In this document: piece by piece, positions 1 through 12,891 of the stretch
How positions within the stretch are numbered: position 1 is the stretch's first letter
Layout of the letters: each line of letters starts with the position of its first letter
Assembly: GCA_036937835.1 (NCBI GenBank)
Contig: CM072862.1
Location: 23,889,501 to 23,953,500, forward strand
Direction of reading: 5' to 3'
Length of the DNA: 64,000 nucleotides
From: Pampus argenteus
Lineage: Eukaryota; Chordata; Actinopteri; Scombriformes; Stromateidae
Notes under the pieces: generated by a model
What the model was told of the DNA's origin: nothing
The model's input: the letters and a program-made list of their open reading frames with translations, nothing else
The model's database searches: none
Translations under genes and position numbers: made by a program

Positions 1-1827
1 GGCTGAGCTGTGTATGGTACTGAGCATAGGAGGGTGATGATAAGTGCTCTTGTAGGTGTTGTAGTGGTTGTAGTGCTCCAGTGGGGGCAGCGATAGGTGT
101 CTCTCCATGGCAGCGACACCTGCAAGCTCTTCTTCAACAGTGATGACCTCCATGGAGGAGGCAGGGCCATCGGGATCCTGCTGGTTATGCTGCTTCCTCA
201 TCTTGTAGAAAATAACCAGCAGAACAGCAGCCATAAGCGTGATGGCCACGAAGCAGCCAATGATAATCTTGGTGGTTTTCATCACCTCATCCAGGCCATT
301 GAGGGCTCCCTCCACGTCAAGAACTGGAATAGTATAAGTCCGCTCTGTGGTCCGTGTTGACACAGGAGTACCTTTTGTTGTTGAGGATGACACCCAGCCA
401 AACGGGGGAAGTGGTGTTTGGATATCATCCCCCGTGATGTCAATGGTCTCCACGGTGACTGTTGTAAAATAGGTCACCCCACTGTTTTCCACAGAAGTGA
501 CATTAAGCACAGCAGAGGCAGAAATGTTGCCTGCTGTGTTGCTAACCATACAGGTGTAAGTCCCAGTGTCCTGCATTGTCACGCTAGTAAAGTTCAGTGT
601 CCCGTCATTGAGTACAGACAAGCGTACTTTATAAGCTCCATGTGTCACCAACGAGCCATTCGGTGTGAGCCAACTGATGGACGTTAAGGAGCTTGTACGA
701 CATTTAAGCTCGGCACCCATGCCTTCTGTCACATTCAAGTCACTGGGTGGCTCGACTATGACAGGGATATCGCACTGGAAATAGCTATGGTCCAATTCCC
801 CAATGTAGCGACCTTTAAAGAGTGTAGGACTATGGCAACGGGCACAGCAACTGGTATTGGCAGGTACTGTCTCCTTTAGCCACCAGCTGAGCCACAAGAT
901 ATCACAGTTGCAGTTCCAGGGGTTGTGATGGAGGTGGACCCGCTCCAAGCGATGCAATGGTGTGAAGAGGTCGTGTGGTAGAAAGGTAAGGTTGTTGTGA
1001 GCCAGGTTGAGCTCCACCAGTGACTGTAGGTCGTCGAAGGAATTCCTCTCGATAGTTTGGATTTGAGCATGCATCATCCACAGCTTCTGGAGATTCACCA
1101 ATCCCGTAAATGAGCTAGGCTTGATAACAGACAGCTGGTTTCCTGACATTTCTAGCTCTTCAAGTCTAACCAAAGGTAAGATGTTGGGGATCTCCTTCAG
1201 GTTGCACATTCCCAGGTTCAGGTAACGCAGATTGCTCAAGTCCTTGAAAGCACCGTCGGAAATGTAGGAGAGACGTTTGAGCTCGCCTAGATCCAGCCTT
1301 CGAAGCGAGGGGACCCGATTGAAGGCATAGGATGGTATACTTTCAATGGGGTTGTTCCGAAGCCACAGTTCCTTCAGCTTGGACAAGTACTCAAATGCTC
1401 CATTGGGGATTGTCGTGAGCCGATTATCAAAGAGCTCCAAGGTGTTGAGGCTGGCCAGCCCATTAAAGGCGCCAATTTCAATGCTGCGGATATGGTTCTT
1501 GCTCAGCTGCAGGATCTCCAGATGGCGCAGATGTTTAAAACTGTCCACCTTGATGATCTGGATGAGGTTGTCCTGGAGGTTTAGGTACCGAGTGTTGGTG
1601 GAAATGCCATCTGGGACGTCCCGTAGGCTGCGACGGGTGCATATGACTTTGCTGAACTGATTACTGCATGAGCAGACAGAAGGACATGTCTGTGCACGAA
1701 CCAGTCCAGCCACTACCAGAATCTGAAGGGCCAAAAGCAGCACAAAGAGGGGGTTGGACAGCGCCCCCTTCAGCCTACGACCTCTCATTATCTGGCGCTG
1801 GAGGGAAGAGATCATTGTGTTCAGCAT
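1..1827 (-). CDS. lrrc4c: Netrin-G ligand 1 (LRRC4C), C-terminus cut by window edge
   Basis: The minus strand reads open for 609 codons from the ATG at 1827-1825 to the window edge. The protein matches vertebrate LRRC4C almost throughout from memory; human is 640 residues, so about 30 are missing, including the PDZ-binding end. Visible in order: a signal peptide ending near residue 45 (VRA/QTC); an LRRNT cysteine cluster (C48, C52, C54, C63); about nine leucine-rich repeats, roughly 78-300; an LRRCT cap starting WNCNC (C306, C308, C327, C328, C331, C352); a C2-type Ig domain, about 357-445 (C376 pairing with C426); a Ser/Thr-rich stalk that differs from mammals; a transmembrane helix, about 521-541; and a cytoplasmic tail. 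The family binds netrin-G1 on axons and organises excitatory synapses. The whole coding part lies in one exon, as in mammals. No frameshift or missing key residue is seen. The identification is firm; the alternatives LRRC4 and LRRC4B fit less well. Confidence 0.97.
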   Translation of the reverse strand, partial: MLNTMISSLQRQIMRGRRLKGALSNPLFVLLLALQILVVAGLVRAQTCPSVCSCSNQFSKVICTRRSLRDVPDGISTNTRYLNLQDNLIQIIKVDSFKHLRHLEILQLSKNHIRSIEIGAFNGLASLNTLELFDNRLTTIPNGAFEYLSKLKELWLRNNPIESIPSYAFNRVPSLRRLDLGELKRLSYISDGAFKDLSNLRYLNLGMCNLKEIPNILPLVRLEELEMSGNQLSVIKPSSFTGLVNLQKLWMMHAQIQTIERNSFDDLQSLVELNLAHNNLTFLPHDLFTPLHRLERVHLHHNPWNCNCDILWLSWWLKETVPANTSCCARCHSPTLFKGRYIGELDHSYFQCDIPVIVEPPSDLNVTEGMGAELKCRTSSLTSISWLTPNGSLVTHGAYKVRLSVLNDGTLNFTSVTMQDTGTYTCMVSNTAGNISASAVLNVTSVENSGVTYFTTVTVETIDITGDDIQTPLPPFGWVSSSTTKGTPVSTRTTERTYTIPVLDVEGALNGLDEVMKTTKIIIGCFVAITLMAAVLLVIFYKMRKQHNQQDPDGPASSMEVITVEEELAGVAAMERHLSLPPLEHYNHYNTYKSTYHHPPMLSTIHSSA

Positions 1828-1854
1828 TCATAGTTCATCCGCTGTTTGTGTTCT
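1828..1854 (-). other. lrrc4c: 5' UTR part of the lrrc4c coding exon, with overlapping uORF
   Basis: These 27 bases lie between the splice acceptor and the lrrc4c start codon. They carry an upstream ATG at 1838-1836 that opens a five-codon uORF (Met-Asn-Tyr-Glu-Cys, stop at 1823-1821). That uORF overlaps the main ATG in another frame. The main ATG is preceded directly by TGA, so its -3 base is T, a poor initiation context. Confidence 0.8.
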
Positions 1855-1890
1855 CTGCAATAAAAAGACAAAAAGAAAAGGGAAAGATTA
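1855..1890 (-). other. Splice acceptor of the lrrc4c coding exon
   Basis: Read on the minus strand, a long pyrimidine tract (TTTCCCTTTTCTTTTTG, then TCTTTTTA) leads into TTGCAG, with the AG at 1856-1855. This is a near-ideal 3' splice site. It shows that lrrc4c has at least one 5' UTR exon upstream, to the right in this window or beyond it. Confidence 0.9.
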
Positions 1891-4800
1891 AATGACTGCA
1901 GTGATAAAATAATCAACAAAGTCATGATGAAAATATTCATTAAATGCACCACAAGTTGTTTTTTTTTGTTTTTTTTTTAATGGACAAGAGCAAGAGATGA
2001 AGTGACAGTTTCAGTTAATTGTCAAAACTGTCCATCTGTGGAAAATGACAAGCTTTTTGTCAGCTCCCTAACCCTGGATTGTCCTAGATTTCCAGACTTC
2101 ACAGAAGCTGATGCGTTTACACTGGAGACCTAAAAATGAAAAAAAAAAATAAAATAAAACTTAGCATCTGTCTCCCATTTGAGAAAGACCTGTTAGTTCC
2201 CCTATACAAATAGGAAGTGGTCCTGTTCTACATCTCATATACTGAATATATCATTGATAGTCACTGAGAAATGTTAAATGGTGATAAAACAATGAGGGTT
2301 ATTATTTCACAATATAAACTCTAGTAGCTTTCAAAACATGATAATTTCCCTGGAGTTTTAAAAGCAGCATTTTTTTTTATTCATTCATGATTAATATTCC
2401 TTCATTCAAAAACAGCATTGCAGTGTTGTTTACTTATCAACACAATCCGATTCATCGTCATAGAAAAAAACCCTGACAAACGTGGTGATTCGATCGTGTA
2501 AAGAGGCCTGATATTCTGATATTGTCCTCGCACAACTGCAGAATTTCTTATCTCACAAAATCAAGTGTCTAACAAGAAACTTGTTACTGTGTTATTTTAG
2601 ATTAGGTTAAATTAGATTAGATTAGCCCATTCAGACTAGAGTGTCTAGGAATATGCCTGCGTGTGTGCTCACGGATAAAAATAGACCAAGACATTCATAC
2701 ACATACAGTTCAGCATGTACCTCCCACTTTTACACAGCGGTGCTGATGTGTTACTATCACCCCTAATTATCTTCTTCCCACAAAGATGGCAACCTACATG
2801 CAGTATCCCAAACATATACAGTATACGCTGTGAAATTATCAAATGAGGCATTGTTGTGTCAAGCTGTGCTATTAAGTGATGCAGACACCATTCTTCGGTG
2901 CAGCTAATGCCCTCGCCAAGAACAAAGCACCCTTGCCGTTTGCAAAAAAACAACAAAAAAAACCAACCCATTAACCTTGCATACTGGGGCCTTTACAGTA
3001 GCTGTAAGTATTCTTGTCTCTTTCCAACTGTTCCAGTTCAGTGTCTGTTCATCGACTCCTTAGCGTCAACCCACTAGCAAGAAGAGGCTAGTATAATATG
3101 ACAGGTGTTTTCTAAACTGTAAAAATTGTTAACTGAGGTGGAATTGTTCCCCCGGTGAGAATGAGTGGTTGACTCAATCAGTAGAAGATAATCTACACGT
3201 GGCTTGGTTTTTGCACCAGCCAGGCTGCCACGCCAGCCGTGTTGTAGGAAGGCTGTGGATAGTCAAGCCTGCTGCTGCTAAGGGAATCGGATCGAATGAG
3301 GCATCATTATCAGCTGTCAATAAAACATGTTTGTTTGCATTTCTACTGGAATGTGATTATAGCTTCGGCCCGCATGTCTTCTTCATAAAAACATTTCATC
3401 TGAATACATTTATCAGCACAAAATCACAAAAATGAATCAAAACAGAAAAAAAAAATCCTTTCGTCTTTTCACTGGTGCAACACTGCTTTGGATTAATTTC
3501 ATCTGGGCACGCTCAACATGTATTCAGAGCCACTGAAAGCAGTTGCTGCTTACATCTAAAATCCTGCCAGCGACATAAAACACACCCACCCTTTTACTTT
3601 TCTTGCTTCTGCACCAGCAGCCACCGGCGCTATGTCTGACGCCGCTGTGATTTGTCAGATTCATGTTACAATCAGTTTGTTGGAAATGTGCTAGGGGTAA
3701 CATATATCTCAATCAGGGCGCGCATTGCAAGGAGACTGTGTGTAATATAAAGCATATTTCGTAAGTATTTCGGAAAGGACTTAAATTACAACGTCGGATG
3801 ATTAGAGTGTGTGTGTCAGCAATGTGCACTGCAAGCATGAGACTTTCTTGCAACCGAGAAAAGAAATGTGTTCGCTTGGACATTTCCACACACCAGGGAA
3901 GCAAGCTTGGCAGTCTGAAATGCAAAGACCTAAATAACTTGTCTACCAATCATATCCCAAAAAAAAAAAAAAGATTCTCTGTTTCATTATCTCATGAGAG
4001 GAAGTGTGTTAACACAGCTCAAATAGAGGAGGACAATACAATCTCTGAGGATAGAAATGTAGAAGAAATGTTAAATTAATTAATAGAATTGCCTTAACTT
4101 GTTGGCATATGTATCATTTCCTCTCAGAGTTTTAAGGAGAGATTTGGACAGTTTTTTTTTTATACAATGGCATTACACTAATTAATTTACACTTTCACAT
4201 GTTCAGCAGGAAGTGAATGTCATGTGTGGCTCGAGAGCATTATACTGATTAATCCTTCACCTTTCACACATCCCCAAAAAGCAGGACTTTTATTTTGTAA
4301 TCTTAGGTTTATTCATCTCAAAATGAATGGCTTTATATTAGGAGTTTTATAGTATTGTGATATTCGTGGCCTCTCAACAAAAGGTCCGAGCCAATTAAGT
4401 CACATTGTTTATCAGATAATTGCTGCTGTTGCAGTCGGTGCCAGTCAGTGTGAAAATTGACGACTGAAGCGGATAAAATATGAAGTGATACGAAAGTCTC
4501 GCCTGGTGACGGAGAAAGAAGCCTGTGTGACCACCGAGAAAGGCCGTCTAATGAACTGGGTGTCATCTGGCTAATCCATTCAACACATTACTGATTCATT
4601 CAACATTTGCATATGTTTGTCGCGGGTCTTTTGTTTTTAACCTCGTTTGTGCTCACGTTGTAACCTCACAGGCCATCTGGATCTTACAAGGGTCTTTATA
4701 CGGTGAAGGTGCCCGGGAGATACAGATGGATAACGGGCGGGGTTTTGTTGCGTCGATGTTTGAAATTAGGACAGAAATTAGGATTGATAACAAACAAGAG

Positions 4801-5889
4801 ATTATCGTTAAAGGATGAGGTTGGTAATAGCCTCCATTGTTCATCAAAAAAAAAATCTCAGGCGAAAACCAAAAACCAATGCTGACTTTAATCTGTCTCT
4901 CAATATTTTCCGACTTTTCTCTCTTTCTCTATCTCAGACTCCGACTCTCTGACACACAGCCCAAAGCTCATTCTGTTCTATCGCACACACAAATCTTTAA
5001 AAACAGGTCACCAATAACAAGAGCTAAATAATTCCCCCCAAAAAAACAGCTGGGAACTGTAGTTTTTAGAAGAGGCTATATTAAACAGGTGTAAATAGTG
5101 TATTAATTGGGGATATTACCAGAATTGTACTAATCGTATCCTTTTAAAAATGACCTAGAAAAGAGAGCTGAAACAACAACAACAACAACAACAAACATTT
5201 CGGGGTTTTTTTGTTCCAGTTTCTCATTTGTGAAAATGTTCTGCTTTCAGCTGCTTTTGGACTGTTGATCAGACAATGGATGTAATTAAAAGACATGTCA
5301 TTGGGCTCTATAAGCATTAATTAACAGGAGTAATCAGCTCAATAAAACACAACAGCATTGTACAGTTGCTACTGTACGTGTGATTCAGCTATTAAAAGCA
5401 TTAGTGGCCTTAATGTGTATAAACATACAAAGAGTTGATCCGTTAAGCTGTTAATTTGATTCAGTAGAGTACATGTATGACCATCTGTTCGTGTCGCTTG
5501 GTGATTTTAAAGTGAAGACTTTGTAGAAAAGAAAAAACAATAAAAAAACAACAACAATCTACGCTTTTATTGCAGCGTATGTGCTTATTTGCGTGTGTCT
5601 TTGGGAATCAATCTGTCATCATCATCATCTGACGTGAGAACGCTTCACTCTCCAGCTCTGCTCCACCTGAAGGGAAAAAGCATTTCCCCTCCCCCGCCTT
5701 GGCCTCAGCACTCAGCGGCGCTGGTGTAGGGAAATAAATCTAGCAGGCTGTGATGTGCTGCTGACTTATCAGCCAAACTCCATTCTTTTAAGAAATGATG
5801 GCCCTTCTGTTGGCTGGACAAGTGTCGGCACCAGAAAAAATAAAGTGTATTTTCTTGAACATTTTTCATTCTCCTGGGATGGTGTTATC

Positions 5890-5895
<6 letters not shown>
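1891..5895. other. Non-coding, presumed lrrc4c intron
   Basis: AT-rich sequence with many A or T homopolymers of 8-13 bases and a short (AAC)n tract at about 5172-5194. The open frames here are short and unlike any protein I know. I see no exon, RNA gene or complete transposon. Confidence 0.7.

Positions 5896-5923
<28 letters not shown>
5896..5923. repeat. (AT)n microsatellite
   Basis: Uninterrupted AT dinucleotides, about 14 units, visible directly. Confidence 0.97.
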
Positions 5924-5926
<3 letters not shown>

Positions 5927-8900
5927 AGTAGGTGCATCCAATTTCAAACTGTACCTATCCATATAACTAGGATATTTCCAGGGTGTTTAGTTATTACAGC
6001 TGTCATATCATATGCATCGTAATGCTTGATATATTGTTGTCATGTTTACACTGGTTATGCAATAATCACATCTGTCACATCTGTTAAGGCCTGATATGAT
6101 TTTTTTTATTTTTTATTCTTATTTGCATTCTCCTTTTATGTATTGAAACAGAGGATCTTTTGCATCAGTCGTCTCTATGAAAATGAATTACAGGCCGCTG
6201 CTGCAACATGTTGCCGCTCAGGTCACACAAAAAAAATAAAAAATAAAAATAAAGGATGATGCAAACCATGTTTTAGTGTTTGGTGTTTACTTCTTTAGCT
6301 ACACCCTGCGTGGAGTATTACTTTACTTTGTGGGACACCCAAAAAAAAGAAAGTAGAAATTATTATTTCAGCTCTGAATAAAATCACATTTTTGTCCCTT
6401 TCTTTGTCTGAGCATGCAAAAGTACAACTGATTGCAGCCACAATATTTCATTTTCCATATAATAGAATCGACATGAACATCCTAAGATGAAGTAAAAAAA
6501 AAATAAAATAAAAATGTCTAGAGCCACACTACTTCATATTCAGTGGATTCAATATAACGTCATTCTGATTGAGCTGCAATTCTGTGAAACATCCTATAAA
6601 ATGAATGACAATTTAGAGTCTGATTCTGCAATATATATATATATATATATATAAAACATAAGGTCAATTTAGTTGATTACACTGAAGTGTTTTTTCTATC
6701 AGTGTGCTTTATGAATGGATGTTTAGCATTATTCAAAAGAAAAGTGTGAACGGGTCTCATCTGTTGGATACATACGCTCTAGATTTATTCAAGTTTACTA
6801 AAAGTGTTTTATTTGGTCGCTCACAATTGATCACAAGAGCCAGAATATTACATCTTATCCAGTTCATGGTTATTTTTTGACAGTTTAATATTGTAATAGG
6901 AGAATGTAATTGGATTTTCTGAAAACTCAATTGGCTCATATTGATCATAAAGCTGCTTTAATTGATTCTTTTGGCTTCTAGGGGGCAAAAAAAAACATCA
7001 AAGCGAGCTGACATATATGCTACATTGAGTCAACTATACATTAAATGTGGAGGCCGTACGTTCAATTAGTGAGCCGAAATTAGGCTAGAAATCACGCATT
7101 GGGTTTACAGATATGAAGCAAACACGTGCATCTGTCTCCACTGCTGCTAACATTGCTTTTATATTAACAAAGGATCAGTTGCTGTATAGCTACTTTCACT
7201 TTCACAGGGTCATTTTCAGCTACAGTAGGCTAGATTTAGCAGCTAAATCTATATCAGCTTTATATGTTGATAGTATGTCAGTCTTGTTTTCAGCTTGTCT
7301 TTGTTGTCAGTTATTGCAGGTTTAAGAATTAGTGTGAGATTATTATTATGTGCTCAGAAATATTGGACTACATCCCAACATATTCTGCAATCCCTTTTCT
7401 GTATCCTGTGTATGGTCACAGAGGGTTGGAGCATATTAATTATATATATATATATTAAAAAAATAATCCTGCTAATTTATTAACCAAATTGGTGCCATTA
7501 TTCTGATGAATGTGAGCTTTATTTGCTCAGACACAAGAGAGAACAGACAGTCGTCATAAACTATGAAAAAAGTTGACCTTCTGACCTGAGCTTAACCTCT
7601 GCCATCCCTGTCAGGGCACAATCGCTTACCAGATGGCACAATCACGTTATTATTGAAAATCATCACAATTTTAGATGACCAAGCTCTCATTTTTTCCCGG
7701 GTCTGTGATGGGAGGGGATTAAATGAAAAGAAAGGCAAAATTGAGAGGAATCACGGTGCCATCTGGAATTATGCTCAAAAAGACAATCGCTATGATGACG
7801 GAAAAACCTACAGCCACATTTTAATTTTCTATCAGGCAATATGCCATAGTATTATGTCTGAAAACAGTAAAAAAAAAGACATTATCTTTAATCACTCTCT
7901 CTCTTTTTGTGATGAGAAATGTAATGTAATTATAAGTTAACCAGCCACTTTGCACTATAGATTGATAATTGCTATATATATATATATACATATATGTATG
8001 TTGCTACGTTTATTTGAAATTGCCATGACACACATTTCGAGCTTTTGATCGGAGTCTACGGGGAGCGACGTGATAAGGGAACAAATCTACAACATTTTTA
8101 TCGTTCTTTTTAAAATAACTTTTGGTCTGACTCGAGAGTATCTTAAAAGCATCAAATTATTGTGTATAAAAGATCTTTTTAAGGGTTTAGATAATGACTT
8201 AACCGTCGGCTTGTAAATCGACGTGATCGCGAGAGGAAGTAGGGCGACGTAACTATGTTAAAAAATTACAGCAATGAAGTTTAAAGTCTTTTACACTGTG
8301 TTAAAACCTGGATACGAGAGTTGTGTTGGATGCATACATCCGAGCGGAGCTGGGTTTTTTTTTTTTTTGGATAGTTGTACTGTGTACTATGTTAAAGGGT
8401 GTCACGTCATAAAACGCTGAGTTCCTGTACGTTATTTAATGTGCCATTTCAGGGAAGTAGGGGAAAGGATCCTATCTTGTGCCAATACTGGAAAGAGGGA
8501 TAGTGAGAGGGTAAAGAGACACCTTTCAAGTGATAATTCAATTCCTATTCACGTATTACCATATACTGCCTCCATTATGATAATTGCATGGGCTAAATAA
8601 TCTGCAGGGACCTTCATGTTCAAATACACTCTGCCAAGGCTCCGTCTGGTTTCTGCAAAGGGATTAAGACAGGATGCCCTGGGTGGCAGACTGACTGAAT
8701 GCGAGGCTACTCTTAATATTCGTGTCACTTCTCAAGCCCACCGATCTGCTTCCGCGTCTGAAAAAAAAAAAAAAAAAAAAAAAATCACTTCCAGATTTGC
8801 TAGATCAGCCGACTGTAGGTGGAAGGGCGTCGCGGCAGAGTCGAGGCTTATTGGACCGAATGAAAACATGGCACAGTAAAGCGTGTTAGCATGACTCAAG

Positions 8901-9708
8901 CGGTGCAGATAATCATTAGTGACTGACTTACACTCTCACTGCAAAACATTTAAACAAAAAACAAAGTGGAAGTGGAAGCACATTACATCCTCCCGCGGTG
9001 CATATAAGCAGGTAGCAGGCCTGGGTTTAGCTAGGTGAGTACACACACACAGCAGAATAATGAGCTGCACAGACCCCCATAAGCTGCCTTCTTACAGTAG
9101 TTAAACAGAGCACAGCTTTAGCAAAAGGATTTGTGTGATTGGTGAAGTAGGTGAATACACAGCTGAGGACCAACAGCGTGCTGCCAGCAAGAGAAAAATC
9201 TGAACGAACCCGTGACGCTCATTTTGTTTGAAAGATGAATTATCAAATATTTATTTTAAAAGGTTCCACATCAAGAGCGATGCCCTTGTTATACACGCTA
9301 TGCATCATCAGTGAAACTTTTTTTTTTTTTTTTCTGAAATGTTAATGTGTTAATGACATATTGAACACGATCCTTCTCATGTTCAGAAGCTGGATCCACG
9401 GATTGTTCTGAAGGAACCGATTTCTACTTTGACTTTTGACACATCGCTGGTGTGGTGGTATTTCTATGGTAATGCATCCAAAAGATCCTCGTATGGAGAA
9501 AGACAACAGTGTTGCATTAACAATAACTTAATAATAGCTATGTAGCCTCAATGGCCGGTCTTGGCAGGCTGCCGCTGCCTTCTCGGAGGGATTAGTTTAC
9601 TGAAGTGTCCCCTGTTCAGTCACAGCTATTTGCCAATGAATTCTAGTTTGCAAATTGACTGAATTGGAGAAGTTGGAATCAGGTCTCTCTGGGGCTTATT
9701 TTTTGTTT
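5924..9708. other. Non-coding, presumed lrrc4c intron
   Basis: Contains further (AT)n tracts at 6631-6653, 7440-7455 and about 7974-7998, and an A run at 8761-8784. The segment 6880-6985 is free of simple repeats and rich in AATTG/CAATT words, so it could be regulatory, but nothing proves this. No gene is recognised. Confidence 0.65.
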
Positions 9709-9732
9709 GTGTGTGTGTGTGTGTGTGTGTGT
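9709..9732. repeat. (GT)n microsatellite
   Basis: Twelve perfect GT units. Confidence 0.97.
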
Positions 9733-10829
9733 TCACATTGGGGTGACAGGATACTGACAACAGATGGTACAGTACGTGGTGCAGTCTTTTTGTTTTTTGT
9801 TCTTTTCATATTGCTGTCTCTCATTGTGAATCCTTTGTTTTCCCCCCTGGATTCTTCCCTACGTCTCTCAGTTTTGTAAAAGTCATTCACACGTTTGTAA
9901 TAAGTGCAATGCTGAGGTCTTGTATCCATATGCCGATGCACAGCGGCTCCAAAAAAAATTTGGTACTGAGATTGTTATACAGTAGCTGTGCAAGCGTCTC
10001 TAATTTATTTTGAAGGTAGCACCATTTGTAAGACGGATATTGTGTGTGAACCTCTGAAGCTCATCGCTTTATAATGCCTACACTACTAGCTACTAACATG
10101 AACATGTTAGACACTAAACTGTAGACGACACAGTGTGCCTGACTGTAAGCATTAATATGTAATGGTGAGCATAATTTCTTTTAAAAAATTTAAAATGTTA
10201 CTGTACTGATTAAGCGGTGATGGTTTACAAGGCCCGAGCTGTCTGGTTGGGTTGTGTTGTTAAGAGATGTAAGCTGTAAAACACAGAGATAAGATAAGAT
10301 CTGCTGTATGGTTAATGTGCCTCACCGTAAGAGTTGGCCTATTTAGACTTAAAAACACACAGCATCCAATCATGCAGTTATGCTTCCTGCCCTCCATAAA
10401 AAGATACTGTGTGCACCTGAGAGGCTATAAGATAAGTAATCTGTTTTATGGATAATTACCGCTATGCAAACATCAACCGAAAGCATTAAATATTTCCCTG
10501 AAAAAATATATATATAAAAAAAAACTTGAAAAAAACTTGAAAAATCAATATACCATTAATCTTTTTCACAGAGCTCGAATATTAATTCTGTAAGTTCAAT
10601 AGTTCTCTAATCAAAACACAAATATATGCAATCCTCGACTGTGAATATAACCAACATATACAGCAAAATTATTATATACATACAGTTACTTTATGATCAC
10701 ATTTAATCCTACATTAGCTTCAATATATAATAAAACACTAAGTCGTATGCTTATCTTTGTTAAGGGCCGGATGTAAGACAACCCTTTCTCTCCTAAATTG
10801 GATAAGTGACTTGAATAAAGTGATAACAA

Positions 10830-11060
10830 TGTGATACTTCTATTGATCCCTGCAGGGAAACTCTCTTTTCACTTTGCTCCCTCCAGGGAGGTCAGAGTGG
10901 AGGGTCATCTTCACATAAAGCACCCCTGGAGCTGGCAGCGAGTCAGTGGGGAATCACAGACTTGCTCAAGGGCAAGGACAAGAACGGCGCGTACATCACA
11001 AGTGCTTTTTCCTGGTGCGGCTACAAAGGCAAAGGGCCATCTTACATCAAATCTCTGCTA
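10830..11060. repeat. Degenerate teleost interspersed repeat
   Basis: It contains the phrases TATTGATCCCTGCAGGGAAA, TTTGCTCCCTCCAGGG and CTTGCTCAAGGGCA in the order found in a high-copy fish repeat I recognise from memory. The class (LINE 3' part or SINE) cannot be fixed from one degenerate copy. The 77-residue open frame within it is not a gene. Confidence 0.55.
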
Positions 11061-11397
11061 CTAAGAATATTTCAACATAAGAGAGAGAGAGCCGGAGCTT
11101 CCAGAAAGCAGAGGGTAGATTTTTATTTTATTTGAAGTGAATATTAGAAGAACATCATTAGGTTGTCCTACTTTAAAGGAAATCTATTCTCCTGGTCCTT
11201 TATAAAGAACAAAACGAACAATGGAGACTATTCTTCCTAAAGTATACCTCTGCCATGTTAGATCATACATGGGTACCTGGTACTTCTAATAACTAGTATC
11301 TAAAACCTGCAGTAGTAGTAGTAGATGCCGAACAGTATTCCACGTTGTGCATGTGTAGATATGTAACTTTTGAAGATTGTATGATACTATTATATAA

Positions 11398-11419
11398 ATA
11401 TATATATATATATATATAT
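11398..11419. repeat. (TA)n microsatellite
   Basis: Eleven perfect TA units. Confidence 0.95.
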
Positions 11420-11623
11420 TCCATCTCAGTGCAACAATCTACAGCTAGCAGATGAAATTCACTACGACCAGATTACTATAATTATCTACCTCACGGTGAA
11501 GGGTGAGCAGAGGATTAAGGTCTGTTTAAAAATAACCACCATCAAATATATTTGGACTCAATAAATGAAAGCTGAAGAGCAGACATTTTCTCACTGGTGT
11601 GATTTGTGATTTTCTTTTTTCTT

Positions 11624-11672
11624 CCTCTCCTCCTCCTCCTCCTCCTCCTCCTCCTCCTCTTCTTCTTCTTCT
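11624..11672. repeat. (TCC)n/(TTC)n polypyrimidine tract
   Basis: About ten TCC units pass directly into four TTC units on the plus strand. The minus strand is purine-only, so the tract could form triplex DNA. Confidence 0.95.
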
Positions 11673-12163
11673 CCCTGCTTCTATTCTTTTTTCTGTGTTA
11701 ATCTGCTTTGATAATTCAGCGGCGAATGCGTGACGCTCGGTGGGAGACCGTCTTAAAAGTCAGTCAGGAAAATCAAAGCGGGGAAAACGCAGTTATTCAA
11801 GTGGCATTCAATAGTTTTGTATAGGATGGATGTTGGATGTAGATGCAGTCTCTCATAAAGGCTCAGATCTACCAAGATCACAAATCATCACCACGAGCTG
11901 TATTATTGTTCAGCTCGCACAAGGTCATTTGATATGCCTGCAGTTTGTCGCATTGTTGCAGCACAAACATTATTATTATGATTTTTCTTTTTTTTTTACT
12001 TTATACTGTAGACTGATTGTGATGATCAATATTATGATGATTATGATGTTGAAGGAAATGTGTTATTATCAAGCCAGATGCTGAAAACACGAGCTGGTGG
12101 TTGTATGGAAGAGATTATGTGAGTTTTCTTACTGCTGATGGCTGATTTAATGTGTGTAGCCAG
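11673..12163. other. Non-coding, no gene seen
   Basis: No splice-supported open frame and no recognised repeat apart from short T runs. Confidence 0.6.

Positions 12164-12192
<29 letters not shown>
12164..12192. repeat. (AT)n microsatellite
   Basis: About fourteen perfect TA units. Confidence 0.97.
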
Positions 12193-12198
<6 letters not shown>

Positions 12199-12891
12199 CT
12201 AATAAGATGTTAAAGATTGTGTTGTGCCAAAATTTGTAACCCCCCCACTGCCCAAAAAATATATTTCCCTGTTGGTTTGTCCTTATTATGTCCTTGCCAT
12301 GTGTTTTTTTTCCTAATTAATATTCATTTATATTTAATCTATTGATTGATTTTCCTTGATGAAATCATTGTACCAACTTTTTATTTTTTTATTTTTTTTT
12401 TATTTATTTATTTATTTTTGCCTACATTTGCAATATTTCCTTTTTGTGAAGTGCCATACTGTATATTTGTGGTTAAAACAAACATACTTCTAATCCCCGT
12501 ATTCAAGGACACGATGAAGATGATTATTAGTTATTATTATTATTTATCTTTAGTGAATCATGCTGCTGGTGTAAATCAACTATCGTCTAGTTTAACCACT
12601 GTGTGTGTCTTTTCACACTTGACCCTGTTAACCTTGGGCTTTAATCCAGACGTAATGGGTTAATTTTGCATGTTTGACACTGTTTATATATAATCCTGGT
12701 CAGCCTGAGGCAATTTTCCAGCTGCATGCTGGGACGCTGATTATTGTTCACGTCGGGTAGCTTATTGCTTGTGTCGTATCTGCAGCTTTTTTCATTTTCA
12801 TACTGTCAATTATTTACTAATATTTAAGCTTTGATTTTTGTTTATTTTTATTTGATAGCTACAGCTAACAGTCACTTTGAGTGTCTACTCT

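Noticed and set aside
97..1895. Several plus-strand and one minus-strand short open frame over the left edge
   Set aside because: They are shadows of the lrrc4c coding exon in other frames.
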